From Syntrophaceae bacterium UBA2280 (GTDB taxonomy: Bacteria; Desulfobacterota; Syntrophia; Syntrophales; Smithellaceae): a DNA stretch of 64,000 nt. This document shows, in pieces, positions 1-8,312 of this stretch. A program made the position numbers and the translations under genes. The DNA lies in contig DDWS01000004.1 in assembly GCA_002347685.1 (NCBI GenBank), positions 62,001 to 126,000 on the forward strand, given 5' to 3'. Position 1 is the first letter of the stretch, and each line of letters starts with the position of its first letter. The notes below the pieces were generated by a model. That model saw only the letters and a list, made by a program, of their open reading frames with translations, was not told the DNA's origin and made no database searches.

Positions 1-1416
1 TGGCGTCAGATCATGCAACTCATCAAAGATATTGTGGGCAAGGCCGGTATTCCGCCGGAGAAAATCGTGGCGATTGGTACCAGTTCGACATGGTCGAATA
101 TCGTGGCTGTTGATAAAAACTGTAATCCGCTGATGAATGCGATTATGTGGATGGATACCCGGGGTGCACCATATGTTGCGAAGATCGTGAAGGGATTTCC
201 AAGCGTGAAAGGATATGGCCTGTCAAAGGTGCTGAAGTGGATGAAAATTCATGGCATCGCGCCGGTCAAATCTGGGATCGATTGTGTCGCTCATATTAAT
301 TATATTAAACACGAACGTCCGGACATTTACGCAAAAACGTATAGATTTGTTGAACCAATGGATTTCGTTATCTCTCGCATGACGGGCAGGATAATGGCCA
401 ATCAGTGTACGATGTTTGCGACGATTGCTGTCGACAACAATAAGTGGGGAACAGTTGAGTACAATGATACGTTGTTGAAACTCAGCGGTATCGACAAGGC
501 CAAACTTCCGGATCTTCTTCCCAATGACTCTGTAGCCGGTACATTACAGCCATCCGTGGCTGCGGAGTTGGGTCTGCTTCCGACAACCAAGGTGATGACG
601 GGAATCAATGACAATATATCTACAGCTCTCGGTTCGGGAGTTGTCAATGACTTTGACGGGGCTATCATCGTGGGAACAACGCTGGTGATGACAAGCTTTG
701 TCCCGTTTAAAAAAACCGATCTGGCTCACCTGATCCTCACCATTCCCAGCGCTGTCAAAGATAGATACATCATCATGGGTGTTCAGGGAGCAGGTGGGAG
801 AAATCTGGAATTTTTAGTAAATAATCTTCTCTTTGCTGAAGATTGCCTGAAGACTGGCCCCATCTCACAAGACATCTACGCGAAGATTGACAGGATCGCT
901 GCTGAATCTCCGGCAGGGAGTAACGGAGTTATGTATCTTCCCTGGGTGACGGGGACCATCGTACCGGATGAAAATCCCCATGCCCGGGCCGTATTCTTCA
1001 ACCTCGGGATGAATACACTGCGTAGTCATATGTGTCGTGCCGTCATGGAGGGAGTCGCTTTTAACAACTTATGGACGAAAGGTCCAATGGAGAAATTCAC
1101 GGGACATGAGTTTAAGAGTTTCCGCCTGTCCGGAGGCGGGGCACTGTCCAATACCTTCGCCCAGATCCTGGCAGATGTGTTGAATGTGCCTATCCATCAG
1201 GTAGTCGATCCTCTGATTACCTCCGCCCGTGGTTGTGCTCTTTGCGCTTTCATGCTGCTTGGATACCGTTCGAAAGATGAATTGCCGGATCTAGTCAAGA
1301 TCAATCAGACATTCCATCCGGACGTAAAGAACCGCGCAATTTATGACAAGCTCTTTGCCCAATTTATGAAACTTCAAAAACACACCAAGCCGGTGTTTAA
1401 TGCCCTAAACGGATAG
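1..1416 (+). CDS. FGGY-family carbohydrate kinase (xylulokinase-like), 5' truncated by window
   Basis: Probable ATP-dependent kinase of a pentulose, polyol or related sugar in the cytoplasm. The reading frame is open to base 1 (the four codons before the ATG at 13 read WRQI), and FGGY kinases normally start about 60 residues earlier, so the N-terminal ATP-loop region lies outside the window. Visible parts match the family: an AIGTSS stretch, an IMWMDTRG segment at the sugar site (about residues 44-51 from the ATG at 13), the GIND segment near residue 197 that supplies the catalytic Asp, and a C-terminal LSGGGALSN nucleotide-site motif. The next gene begins 30 bases downstream in the same direction, so the two probably share an operon. 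Family is confident; substrate cannot be read from the sequence. A transaldolase 10 kb downstream in the same gene string hints at a sugar or sugar-phosphate route. Confidence 0.85.
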   Translation, partial: WRQIMQLIKDIVGKAGIPPEKIVAIGTSSTWSNIVAVDKNCNPLMNAIMWMDTRGAPYVAKIVKGFPSVKGYGLSKVLKWMKIHGIAPVKSGIDCVAHINYIKHERPDIYAKTYRFVEPMDFVISRMTGRIMANQCTMFATIAVDNNKWGTVEYNDTLLKLSGIDKAKLPDLLPNDSVAGTLQPSVAAELGLLPTTKVMTGINDNISTALGSGVVNDFDGAIIVGTTLVMTSFVPFKKTDLAHLILTIPSAVKDRYIIMGVQGAGGRNLEFLVNNLLFAEDCLKTGPISQDIYAKIDRIAAESPAGSNGVMYLPWVTGTIVPDENPHARAVFFNLGMNTLRSHMCRAVMEGVAFNNLWTKGPMEKFTGHEFKSFRLSGGGALSNTFAQILADVLNVPIHQVVDPLITSARGCALCAFMLLGYRSKDELPDLVKINQTFHPDVKNRAIYDKLFAQFMKLQKHTKPVFNALNG

Positions 1417-1446
1417 AAATGCGAGGAGTGGCTGATCGAGATCACC

Positions 1447-2967
1447 ATGGTAATAGAAATGGCTGTACAGACCAATAAAATAAAAATCATTGACTGGGGA
1501 CTGCTCGATTATGAAACTGCGCTTTCCCGGCAAAGTAAACTTGTCGGGAAGCGCCTCGGCGGTCAGGCAGGAGACTGTCTGATCCTGGTGGAGCATCCCC
1601 CTGTGGTTACCATTGGTAAGAGCGGAAGTTATGAAGATCTCTTGTTGTCGGAAGACCAGATCAGGGCGAAGAAAGTCGGCCTGTATTTCGTCGACCGCGG
1701 GGGCAATGCCACATGCCATGGTCCTGGGCAGATGGTGGCTTATCCGATAATGAAACTCGAACAGAAGGATCTTCAGTTGTATGTCAGAACATTACTGGAC
1801 ACCATTGCCGCAGTGCTGAGGTCTTACGGGCTTGAACCGGAGCTGAAAAAGGGGGATCCCGGCATCTGGGTCCGATGTAAAAAAATTGCCAGTATCGGGA
1901 TAGCGGTCAATCAATGGGTCACCTGTCATGGTGTTGCCCTGAATATTGATAACGATCTTTCCCTATTCAACTGCATTATCCCCTGTGGCCACGAAGGCGA
2001 GATCATGACCTCCATGAAAAAAGAGATAGGTGCACCAATCGACAAATTGGAGGTGAAACGGAATTTTATCAGGGAGTTTTCTAAGCGTTTTAGGAATGAG
2101 GATACAGACATCGGGAGGCATCCCGATTGGTTACATTTGCCATTCCCCCAAACTGCTTTGACCGAAAAAACAGCTCAGATACTTTCAGACATGCGCCTGA
2201 GTACGGTATGCGAGAGTGCGATCTGTCCGAATATAGGTGAGTGTTTTGGCAGAGGGACGGCTGCCTTTTTAATCTTGGGGAATCGTTGTACACGGCGGTG
2301 CCGTTTTTGCGCCATCGATAAGGCAATACCGGAGCCACTGGATATGGAAGAGCCCGGGCGGCTGGCATTGGCTGTTCAAAAACTCAACCTGGCGTATGTG
2401 GTTATTACATCTGTTACCAGGGATGATCTCCCCGATGGCGGTGCAGGACAGTTTGCACGAACCATCGGGGAAATTCGGAGTCTATGTCCGGGAACGCGAA
2501 TTGAAATATTAGTGCCCGATTTTAAAGGTGATCCGGATCTGATCCAAATGGTTTGCGATGCCCGTCCGGACATGTTCAATCACAATATTGAAACCGTTCC
2601 ACGGCTATATGAAACGGTTCGACCCCAGGCGTCCTTTCAGCGGTCGTTAAAAGTACTGTCATTGGCTTCAGAATCAAACCTGCCGGTAAAATCGGGTATG
2701 ATGTTAGGCTTGGGAGAAACATCAAGCGAAGTTGAAAGTACGCTTGTGGAGTTGATGAAAAATGGATGTCGGTATCTGACATTAGGGCAGTATCTGGCAC
2801 CATCTCCAGATCACATACCTGTGGCCCGGTATGTACAACCCCATGAATTCGAAGAGTGGGCCAGAAAAGCAGAGGGTATGGGATTTAAAGATGTTGCGGC
2901 CGGTCCATTCGTCAGGAGCTCTTACAGGGCTGACCAGATGGCGGCTGAAAAAATTGCCGCGGCTTGA
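1447..2967 (+). CDS. Bifunctional LipB-LipA fusion (octanoyltransferase + lipoyl synthase)
   Basis: One 506-residue frame carries two classically separate lipoate enzymes. Residues about 10-215 are LipB (octanoyl transfer from ACP to a carrier-protein lysine): RGGNATCHGPGQ with the conserved His near 92, KIASIG with the active-site Lys near 146, and HGVALNI...IPCG with the catalytic Cys at 180. Residues about 235-506 are LipA (radical SAM sulfur insertion): auxiliary-cluster cysteines C255, C260, C266 (CX4CX5C), SAM-cluster cysteines C281, C285, C288 (CX3CX2C), and the C-terminal RSSYRA serine-ligand motif. All key residues of both halves are present, so both activities are expected. No stop or frameshift separates the domains. 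Start chosen is ATG 1447; an in-frame ATG at 1459 is possible and the nearest Shine-Dalgarno-like GAGGAG (1423) is rather far. Downstream lies its likely acceptor, a GcvH-like protein. Confidence 0.95.
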   Translation: MVIEMAVQTNKIKIIDWGLLDYETALSRQSKLVGKRLGGQAGDCLILVEHPPVVTIGKSGSYEDLLLSEDQIRAKKVGLYFVDRGGNATCHGPGQMVAYPIMKLEQKDLQLYVRTLLDTIAAVLRSYGLEPELKKGDPGIWVRCKKIASIGIAVNQWVTCHGVALNIDNDLSLFNCIIPCGHEGEIMTSMKKEIGAPIDKLEVKRNFIREFSKRFRNEDTDIGRHPDWLHLPFPQTALTEKTAQILSDMRLSTVCESAICPNIGECFGRGTAAFLILGNRCTRRCRFCAIDKAIPEPLDMEEPGRLALAVQKLNLAYVVITSVTRDDLPDGGAGQFARTIGEIRSLCPGTRIEILVPDFKGDPDLIQMVCDARPDMFNHNIETVPRLYETVRPQASFQRSLKVLSLASESNLPVKSGMMLGLGETSSEVESTLVELMKNGCRYLTLGQYLAPSPDHIPVARYVQPHEFEEWARKAEGMGFKDVAAGPFVRSSYRADQMAAEKIAAA

Positions 2968-3105
2968 AAGTTGCGATGTCTCTTAATGTGTGCATGTTTT
3001 CATCTGTCGGTTGCTGATGGTGTATTGTGTAGATCCTCGTGGAAATACTTCTGCAATGAATGACCGCTGGACAAACCATCATGGTCTAAGAAAGGAATGA
3101 ATCTT

Positions 3106-3522
3106 ATGGAAATAGAAGGATACAACATGCCCGAGGAACTTCATTATGAAGAACACCATTACTGGGTCCGGGTGGAAGGCGGCATACTGATCATGGGCAT
3201 GGATGATTTTGCTCAGAAGATGGCAGGTGATATCGTGTTTGTCCAGCTTCCGTTTGAGGGTAAGAAACTAACGCAGGGCAAGAAGTTTTCATCAGTCGAG
3301 TCGGGGAAATGGGTAGGCTCCATCTTTGCACCGGTCCATGGTGAATTGTTGCAATCCAACAGCAAACTTGAAACAACACCAACCTTAATCAACCATGATT
3401 GCTACGGCGAAGGATGGATTTTTAAAATCAGACCGGATGACATCAACGATATAAAAAGCCTCATCAATGGAGCAGAAGCAATTAAAGAGTGGGTCCTGGC
3501 TGATATTGACAAGTACAAATAA
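3106..3522 (+). CDS. GcvH-like lipoyl carrier protein (LbpA-type candidate)
   Basis: A 138-residue hammerhead/biotinyl-lipoyl domain protein related to the glycine cleavage H protein. The segment SVESGKWVGSIFAPVHGE aligns with the lipoylation loop of GcvH, placing the modified lysine at K68 (K71 if the ATG at 3097 is used). ATG 3106 is preferred because AAAGGA at 3091-3096 then has a 9-base spacing, whereas it directly abuts ATG 3097. No gcvP, gcvT or lpd gene is nearby; the protein sits among lipoate-assembly genes and upstream of a GlcD/GlcF-like pair. That arrangement resembles lipoate-binding proteins (LbpA) of the sHdr sulfur-oxidation system more than glycine cleavage, but the hdr genes are absent. 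Likely role: swinging-arm carrier of an unknown group or of electrons. Family is confident; pathway is inference. Confidence 0.85.
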   Translation: MEIEGYNMPEELHYEEHHYWVRVEGGILIMGMDDFAQKMAGDIVFVQLPFEGKKLTQGKKFSSVESGKWVGSIFAPVHGELLQSNSKLETTPTLINHDCYGEGWIFKIRPDDINDIKSLINGAEAIKEWVLADIDKYK

Positions 3523-3543
3523 AAATGAAGCCACCTGGCATGC

Positions 3544-5205
3544 ATGAATAATGAAAATCGGGAAAATATGAATTCTGCATCAAAAAAAAGATTATCCTCC
3601 ACATGGAGATTGCTTGATACACCTCCCATGACTGCTGCCGAAAACATGGCGCTCGATGAGGTGCTGGTGGAATGCAAGGGCAACGGAAACACACCGAATA
3701 CGATCCGCTTCCTGCAGTTTTCGCCCCGGGCTGTGCTTGTGGGTTACCACCAGTCTGTTTATGAAGAAATTCGAAGGGAATACTGCCAGACCCATGGAAT
3801 TGACATCAACAGAAGGATAACGGGCGGCGGTGCAATATTCTTCGATGAAAATCAGTTAGGCTGGGAGGTGATCTGTGACAAATCTTTCTTTAACGTCACC
3901 ATTCCGAACCAGCGGCTTTTCAGAATTCTGTGTAATCCGGTGATCACAGCTCTGGAGCTTTTGGGGGTCAAGGCAAAATTCAGACCCCGAAATGATATTG
4001 AAGTTAATGGACGCAAAATATCCGGTACGGGTGGCACGGAATCAGGTAACGCGTTTCTTTTCCAGGGAACTATGCTTGTTGATTTTGACGTGGACACCAT
4101 GCTGCGGGCTCTTCGAATTCCTGTGGAAAAACTCAAAGCAAAAGAGATTGATTCGGTCAAGGACAGGGTGACCAGCCTGAAATGGGAATTGGGATTCATC
4201 CCAACCCTCGACAATATCAAGCGGGCCATCCGGCATGGATTTGAAGCTCATTTGGGAATCCATTTGGAGGCGGCCGGTCTAACTGACGAAGAGCAACAGC
4301 ACTTCGAAAAGAAGGTGTCAGGATTTCGCAAGGCAAAATGGGTCGATAGGGTCAACCCGAAATTTCAGCAAAGCGAAACCATTCAATGCGCTTATAAAGC
4401 AGATGCCGGTATGGTACGCTTTACCCTGGTCGTGAATCTAAAGCAGATGCTCCTTAAAAACATTTTTATCACAGGAGATTTTCTGTCTTTTCCAGGCGGA
4501 TCCCTGTACGACCTGGAATCCTGCCTTCGTGGTGTTTCGCTTAAAAGAGAAGTCCTTTATCCGATCATTAGCAAATATTTTCTAGATGGACACATCGTCA
4601 TACCAGGAATGTCATTTGAAGAATTTATCAAGCCACTGGATCAGGCCATTGAAAAAGTAGCCATCACCAGATACGGGATCCCCCTTGAGCATTGCAATCT
4701 GATTTCCGTTGTCAATGGATCATTCGAAGAGATTGTCCAAAAGAAAATCGGTGCGCTACTCCTGCCTTATTGTGCAAAAATTACCCATTGTGATCTGCGG
4801 TATAAAAAAGGATGTCGTACCTGCGGGCAGGAAGACTGCTCGATCGGACCGGCATGGCTGATGGGTCTGCAAAGCAAGATGGAGGTAGTCAGCGTTGTCA
4901 GCTTTGAAGACCTCTGGACTGAGCTTATGCGCATAAAAAATAGAGGGATAGAGGCTTACATCGGCTGCTGCTGTCAGCCTTTTTTTATAAAACACCAAGA
5001 CGATTTTGAGAAATCCGGGATACCGGGTATCATGCTCGATATCGATAATACTACCTGTTACGAACTGGATCAGGCCAGGGAAGCATACGCGGGGAAATTC
5101 GAAAATCAGACAAGCCTGAATCTGGACTTGTTACAAATCATTCTCGATACGGCATCAAGAATCCAGCAGCAGAAAGAGGAGTATGGGACTCATGCCATCA
5201 TATGA
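3544..5205 (+). CDS. Lipoate-protein ligase-like protein (sLpl type) fused to a DUF116-like domain
   Basis: Residues about 15-240 are an LplA/BPL catalytic domain: TAAENMALDE near the start, then RRITGGGAIFFDENQLGWEV, the family's ligand-binding RRxxGGG(A) loop. Residues about 255-360 resemble the accessory (LplB-like) domain with LKNIFITGDFLSFPGG. The last ~160 residues are a cysteine-rich DUF116-like region: LLPYCAKITHC, KKGCRTCGQEDCSIGP and YIGCCCQPF, which could bind a metal or Fe-S cluster. The expected reaction is ATP-dependent attachment of octanoate or lipoate to the carrier encoded just upstream. Fused LplA-LplB (sLpl(AB)) ligases act with LipS1/LipS2 in sulfur-oxidizing bacteria, matching the next genes. 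Start ATG 3544 has a poor ribosome site; ATG 3568 is an alternative. The 3' end overlaps the next gene, implying translational coupling. Confidence 0.85.
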   Translation: MNNENRENMNSASKKRLSSTWRLLDTPPMTAAENMALDEVLVECKGNGNTPNTIRFLQFSPRAVLVGYHQSVYEEIRREYCQTHGIDINRRITGGGAIFFDENQLGWEVICDKSFFNVTIPNQRLFRILCNPVITALELLGVKAKFRPRNDIEVNGRKISGTGGTESGNAFLFQGTMLVDFDVDTMLRALRIPVEKLKAKEIDSVKDRVTSLKWELGFIPTLDNIKRAIRHGFEAHLGIHLEAAGLTDEEQQHFEKKVSGFRKAKWVDRVNPKFQQSETIQCAYKADAGMVRFTLVVNLKQMLLKNIFITGDFLSFPGGSLYDLESCLRGVSLKREVLYPIISKYFLDGHIVIPGMSFEEFIKPLDQAIEKVAITRYGIPLEHCNLISVVNGSFEEIVQKKIGALLLPYCAKITHCDLRYKKGCRTCGQEDCSIGPAWLMGLQSKMEVVSVVSFEDLWTELMRIKNRGIEAYIGCCCQPFFIKHQDDFEKSGIPGIMLDIDNTTCYELDQAREAYAGKFENQTSLNLDLLQIILDTASRIQQQKEEYGTHAII

Positions 5206-6247
5206 TGTGTTGGTTGTTGGTGCTGGTCCTGCTGGAGGGGCAACAGCTCTGGCCGCAGCCCGCGCCGGCGCCCGGGTTCTTTGCATCGAACGTCATAATG
5301 CAGTGGGGGTACCCGTGCAGTGTGCCGAACATATTCCAGCCCTGCTGGTAGGGCAGATGGATCTGGGGGCAAGCTTTATCGTTCAATCGACGCGCGGTAT
5401 GAAGTTTTTTTTACCCGGATCTCCAGTCAGGGAAACGGCCATGCCGGGATTTGTTGTGAACCGGGATCATTTTGACCAGTGTCTCATTCAGGCCGCGATC
5501 GATGCCGGTGCAGAGTTGATGACCGCGACGCAAGCCATCCGGCGCATGGATGACGATACCATCCTGCTGCGACGAAAATCAGGACAGTCTTTTACGGTTA
5601 AAGCCGGAGTCATTGTGGGTGCTGACGGTCCCCGCTCCCTAGTGGGCCGATGGGTGGGTTCGGTAAATCAACACTTGCTGAGTGCCATGCAAATCACCAT
5701 GCCACTTGCCGCACCGATGGAGCATACAGAAGTTTACTTTGATCGTGATTATTATGCCGGCTATGGCTGGCTATTTCCAAAAAAAGACATTGCCAATGTA
5801 GGTATAGGACTTAAAAAATGTTTACATGACCCCAAACATTTGCGAACGAAACTTGACGACCTGGCAGCTCGTCTGAGTGCGGAAGGCAAAATTCGGGGAG
5901 CACCAGTGAGTGTCACATACGGTTGGATACCGGCCGGGCCGGTCCGAAAGGCGGCCTATGGCAACGTTATTCTTGTCGGTGATGCGGCAGGACACACACA
6001 CCCGATCACCGGTGCAGGCATATTTATGGCTGTTACCTGCGGGCAAATGGCCGGAAAATGGGCCGCAATAGCGGCGAAAGAAAAAGATATGCGACTCCTT
6101 TTGCAGTACGATACTCAATGGCGGGATCTTTTTGAAGATACATTGACCAGGGCCTGTCAGCACAGGATAACAATGGAAGACAGATGGGAACAGTTCCCCG
6201 AAATTATCAAATCATGTTGGGAGGCATACAGGGTTTATGATGGATGA
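5192..6247 (+). CDS. LipT-like FAD-dependent oxidoreductase (geranylgeranyl-reductase family)
   Basis: A 351-residue flavoprotein with an N-terminal Rossmann dinucleotide fold (VVGAGPAGG, residues about 8-16, then the ribose-binding acidic residue in CIERH), a second FAD motif VIVGADGPRS and the C-terminal FAD motif GDAAGHTHPITGAGI typical of the geranylgeranyl reductase/PHBH superfamily. A related flavoprotein, LipT, is encoded beside LipS1/LipS2 and sLpl in sulfur-oxidizing organisms and is thought to supply electrons to lipoyl synthesis; context supports that role here. Start ATG 5192 gives AGAGGAG (5175-5181) a 10-base spacing; ATG 5183 would be only 1 base from it. The gene overlaps both neighbours, fitting a tight operon. 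Isoprenoid-lipid saturation is the alternative function, but no lipid genes are adjacent. Confidence 0.75.
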   Translation: MPSYDVLVVGAGPAGGATALAAARAGARVLCIERHNAVGVPVQCAEHIPALLVGQMDLGASFIVQSTRGMKFFLPGSPVRETAMPGFVVNRDHFDQCLIQAAIDAGAELMTATQAIRRMDDDTILLRRKSGQSFTVKAGVIVGADGPRSLVGRWVGSVNQHLLSAMQITMPLAAPMEHTEVYFDRDYYAGYGWLFPKKDIANVGIGLKKCLHDPKHLRTKLDDLAARLSAEGKIRGAPVSVTYGWIPAGPVRKAAYGNVILVGDAAGHTHPITGAGIFMAVTCGQMAGKWAAIAAKEKDMRLLLQYDTQWRDLFEDTLTRACQHRITMEDRWEQFPEIIKSCWEAYRVYDG

Positions 6248-7187
6248 ATTCGGCAGACGACTGAACAGAGCCCGGGAACTGTCCTGGCAAAACCTGGGGA
6301 CGAACATTACATTTTATCTGCCGGGTATGTTTTCCTGTGACGGCATGAGGGGAAAGTATCCTATGATATCCATAACAGGAGACCATTGCAAATTGCAATG
6401 CAACCATTGCCGCGGAAAAATTCTAGAAAAGATGATTCCGGCCGCCACACCAGCCTTGTTGGTTGACAAATGCCAGGAGTTACATGGCAAAGGTATGCTC
6501 GGCGTTTTGATCAGCGGTGGATGTGACGCAAATGGTGAATTACCATGGGAACCATTTTTAGAGGCTATCTATGCTGTCAAGTCGGCAACAGGGCTATTGA
6601 TATCTATCCACAGCGGGTTAGTTGATATGGAACAGGCCATGGAGCTTAAACAGGCCGGTGTGGATCAGGCATTGATCGATGTGATAGGCGATGATGAAAC
6701 GTTTCGCAAGACCTGCCGTTTGCCCTTTGGTGTTGATCGGATTGAAAAGAGCATGGAGGCGCTCACCAATGCGGGAATTCCCATGGTGCCTCATATTGTT
6801 TGTGGGTTGGATGGTGGCCGTATCAAAGGGGAAAAGACCGCTGTTGCCATGATTTCACGGTTTCCCGTAGCGCATTTGGTAATTGTTTCTCTAATGGATA
6901 TTTCGAAAACCACTTCCTTCCGGACAACACTTCCGAAACCTGAAGATGTGGCCGATGTGATCGTTGAGGCTCGATTCCAGATGCCTCAAACTGTCATCAG
7001 CCTTGGATGCGCACGTCAGCGGGGAAACAGGCGCATGGAAACAATAGCCGTCGATGCCGGGGTCAATCGGCTTGCGATGCCATCGGATGAGGCAATCGAA
7101 AGATCAGAAAGCTACGGGCTTAATACCAGATTCCAAAAGACCTGTTGTTCCGTTACCGCTGATTTTTCGAGTGAAAAATGGCAATAA
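6237..7187 (+). CDS. Radical SAM protein, LipS-type lipoyl synthase subunit candidate
   Basis: A 316-residue radical SAM enzyme. The SAM-cluster motif is CKLQCNHCRG (CX3CX2C, about residues 52-59), followed by the glycine-rich LISGGCD strand that binds SAM. A second cysteine signature, SLGCARQRGNRR near residue 258, and further cysteines (CC near the C terminus) could hold an auxiliary Fe-S cluster. It is paired with another radical SAM gene directly downstream and preceded by a ligase and a LipT-like flavoprotein. That four-gene set matches the LipS1/LipS2 route, where two radical SAM proteins together insert the two sulfurs of lipoate. Which subunit this is cannot be decided by eye. It overlaps the upstream gene by 11 bases and has GGGAGG near 6219. 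Confidence 0.72.
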   Translation: MMDEFGRRLNRARELSWQNLGTNITFYLPGMFSCDGMRGKYPMISITGDHCKLQCNHCRGKILEKMIPAATPALLVDKCQELHGKGMLGVLISGGCDANGELPWEPFLEAIYAVKSATGLLISIHSGLVDMEQAMELKQAGVDQALIDVIGDDETFRKTCRLPFGVDRIEKSMEALTNAGIPMVPHIVCGLDGGRIKGEKTAVAMISRFPVAHLVIVSLMDISKTTSFRTTLPKPEDVADVIVEARFQMPQTVISLGCARQRGNRRMETIAVDAGVNRLAMPSDEAIERSESYGLNTRFQKTCCSVTADFSSEKWQ

Positions 7188-7199
7188 GATGATTTGTGA

Positions 7200-8273
7200 T
7201 TGAATGGTATGGACTATTTAGAACAACATCAATTTGAGAGCCCTAAATACCTGCGTATGAGCCTGGCGGCAGCCATGACGCTTGATTTCAAAAAAGGCCT
7301 TTTCTACAGGAATGCAAAACTATTTTGTATAAACCTGTTGCTGACCTATGGTTCAGGGTGCGTTGCGCGTTGCGCATACTGTGGTCTTTCCAGTCAGCGG
7401 GCGGGGCAATCCGATCATAAGAGTTTTATCCGGGTAGTATGGCCAACACACGCCTTGGATGAGATTATCCAGAGTATCAACAGACACCAGGACCGTGTGA
7501 AGCGGATCTGTGTATCTCAGGTGACCCATAAAAACGCAGGTCATGACACGTATGCTATTTGCCGGGTCCTTCGCGGAAGTTATGACATCCCGATATCTCT
7601 TCTGGTTGCACCTACCACTACAACGCGTAAAGATCTTATGGCTTATAAGACGGCGGGTGCCGATAAGATTGGTGTCGCCATTGATCTTGCAACGCCTGAT
7701 CTGTTCGATCAATACCGCGGGGCGGGTGTGAATGGTCCCCACCGATGGGAAACCTATCTTGAACGCCTGGTTCAGGCCATTGAAATATTTGGTCGGCGTA
7801 ATGCGGGAGCCCACTTTATCTGCGGTATGGGTGAAACGGAAAAAGAACTCGTAACTGCCATTCAGATGGTTCAGGATATGGGCGGATGGACTCATTTATT
7901 TTCATTTTTCCCCGAAGCCGGTTCTCGCCTGGAGGACCGTCCGGCACCGCCCATGGATAAGTACCGCCGCATCCAATTGGCTCGTTTCCTGATTGACGAA
8001 GGACTGACGCGCCTGGAACGATTCGTCTTTGATGAAAGCAATCAGATTGTTGATTACGGAATTTCACACGACCGTCTAGAGGCCGTGATAGATAGTGGCA
8101 ACCCATTTCGCACAAGCGGCTGTGCGGGCTATGATGGACAGGTTGCCTGCAATCGGCCCTATGCCAATTCCCGTCCCGGGCCTGACATTCGAAACTATCC
8201 TTTTCCTCCGGACCGTGATGACATGATCCGTATCCGCGGTCAAATGGGGCTCAACCTGGGTAAGGTGTCATGA
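7200..8273 (+). CDS. Radical SAM protein, second LipS-type lipoyl synthase subunit candidate
   Basis: A 357-residue BioB-like radical SAM enzyme. CVARCAYCGLSS (about residues 54-65) is the CX3CX2C SAM cluster. The middle part is a TIM-barrel-like region with APTTTTRKDL and GADKIGVAIDL, and the C terminus has TSGCAGYDGQVACNRPYANSRPG, a conserved-looking cysteine pair suited to an auxiliary cluster that could serve as sulfur donor. It follows the other radical SAM gene by 12 bases. Together they are the best match to LipS1/LipS2, the two-component lipoyl synthase first characterised in Thermococcus. The start is TTG 7200, or ATG 7209; neither has a clear Shine-Dalgarno. Other BioB/HydE-like roles cannot be excluded from sequence alone. 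Confidence 0.72.
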   Translation: MNGMDYLEQHQFESPKYLRMSLAAAMTLDFKKGLFYRNAKLFCINLLLTYGSGCVARCAYCGLSSQRAGQSDHKSFIRVVWPTHALDEIIQSINRHQDRVKRICVSQVTHKNAGHDTYAICRVLRGSYDIPISLLVAPTTTTRKDLMAYKTAGADKIGVAIDLATPDLFDQYRGAGVNGPHRWETYLERLVQAIEIFGRRNAGAHFICGMGETEKELVTAIQMVQDMGGWTHLFSFFPEAGSRLEDRPAPPMDKYRRIQLARFLIDEGLTRLERFVFDESNQIVDYGISHDRLEAVIDSGNPFRTSGCAGYDGQVACNRPYANSRPGPDIRNYPFPPDRDDMIRIRGQMGLNLGKVS

Positions 8274-8312
8274 ATATAACAAACCTACAAGAATCGGGGG
8301 AAGTAAACATCA

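Noticed and set aside
3106..3522. Glycine cleavage H protein as part of a gcv operon
   Set aside because: No gcvP, gcvT or lpd occurs in the window and the neighbours are lipoate-assembly and GlcDF-like genes.
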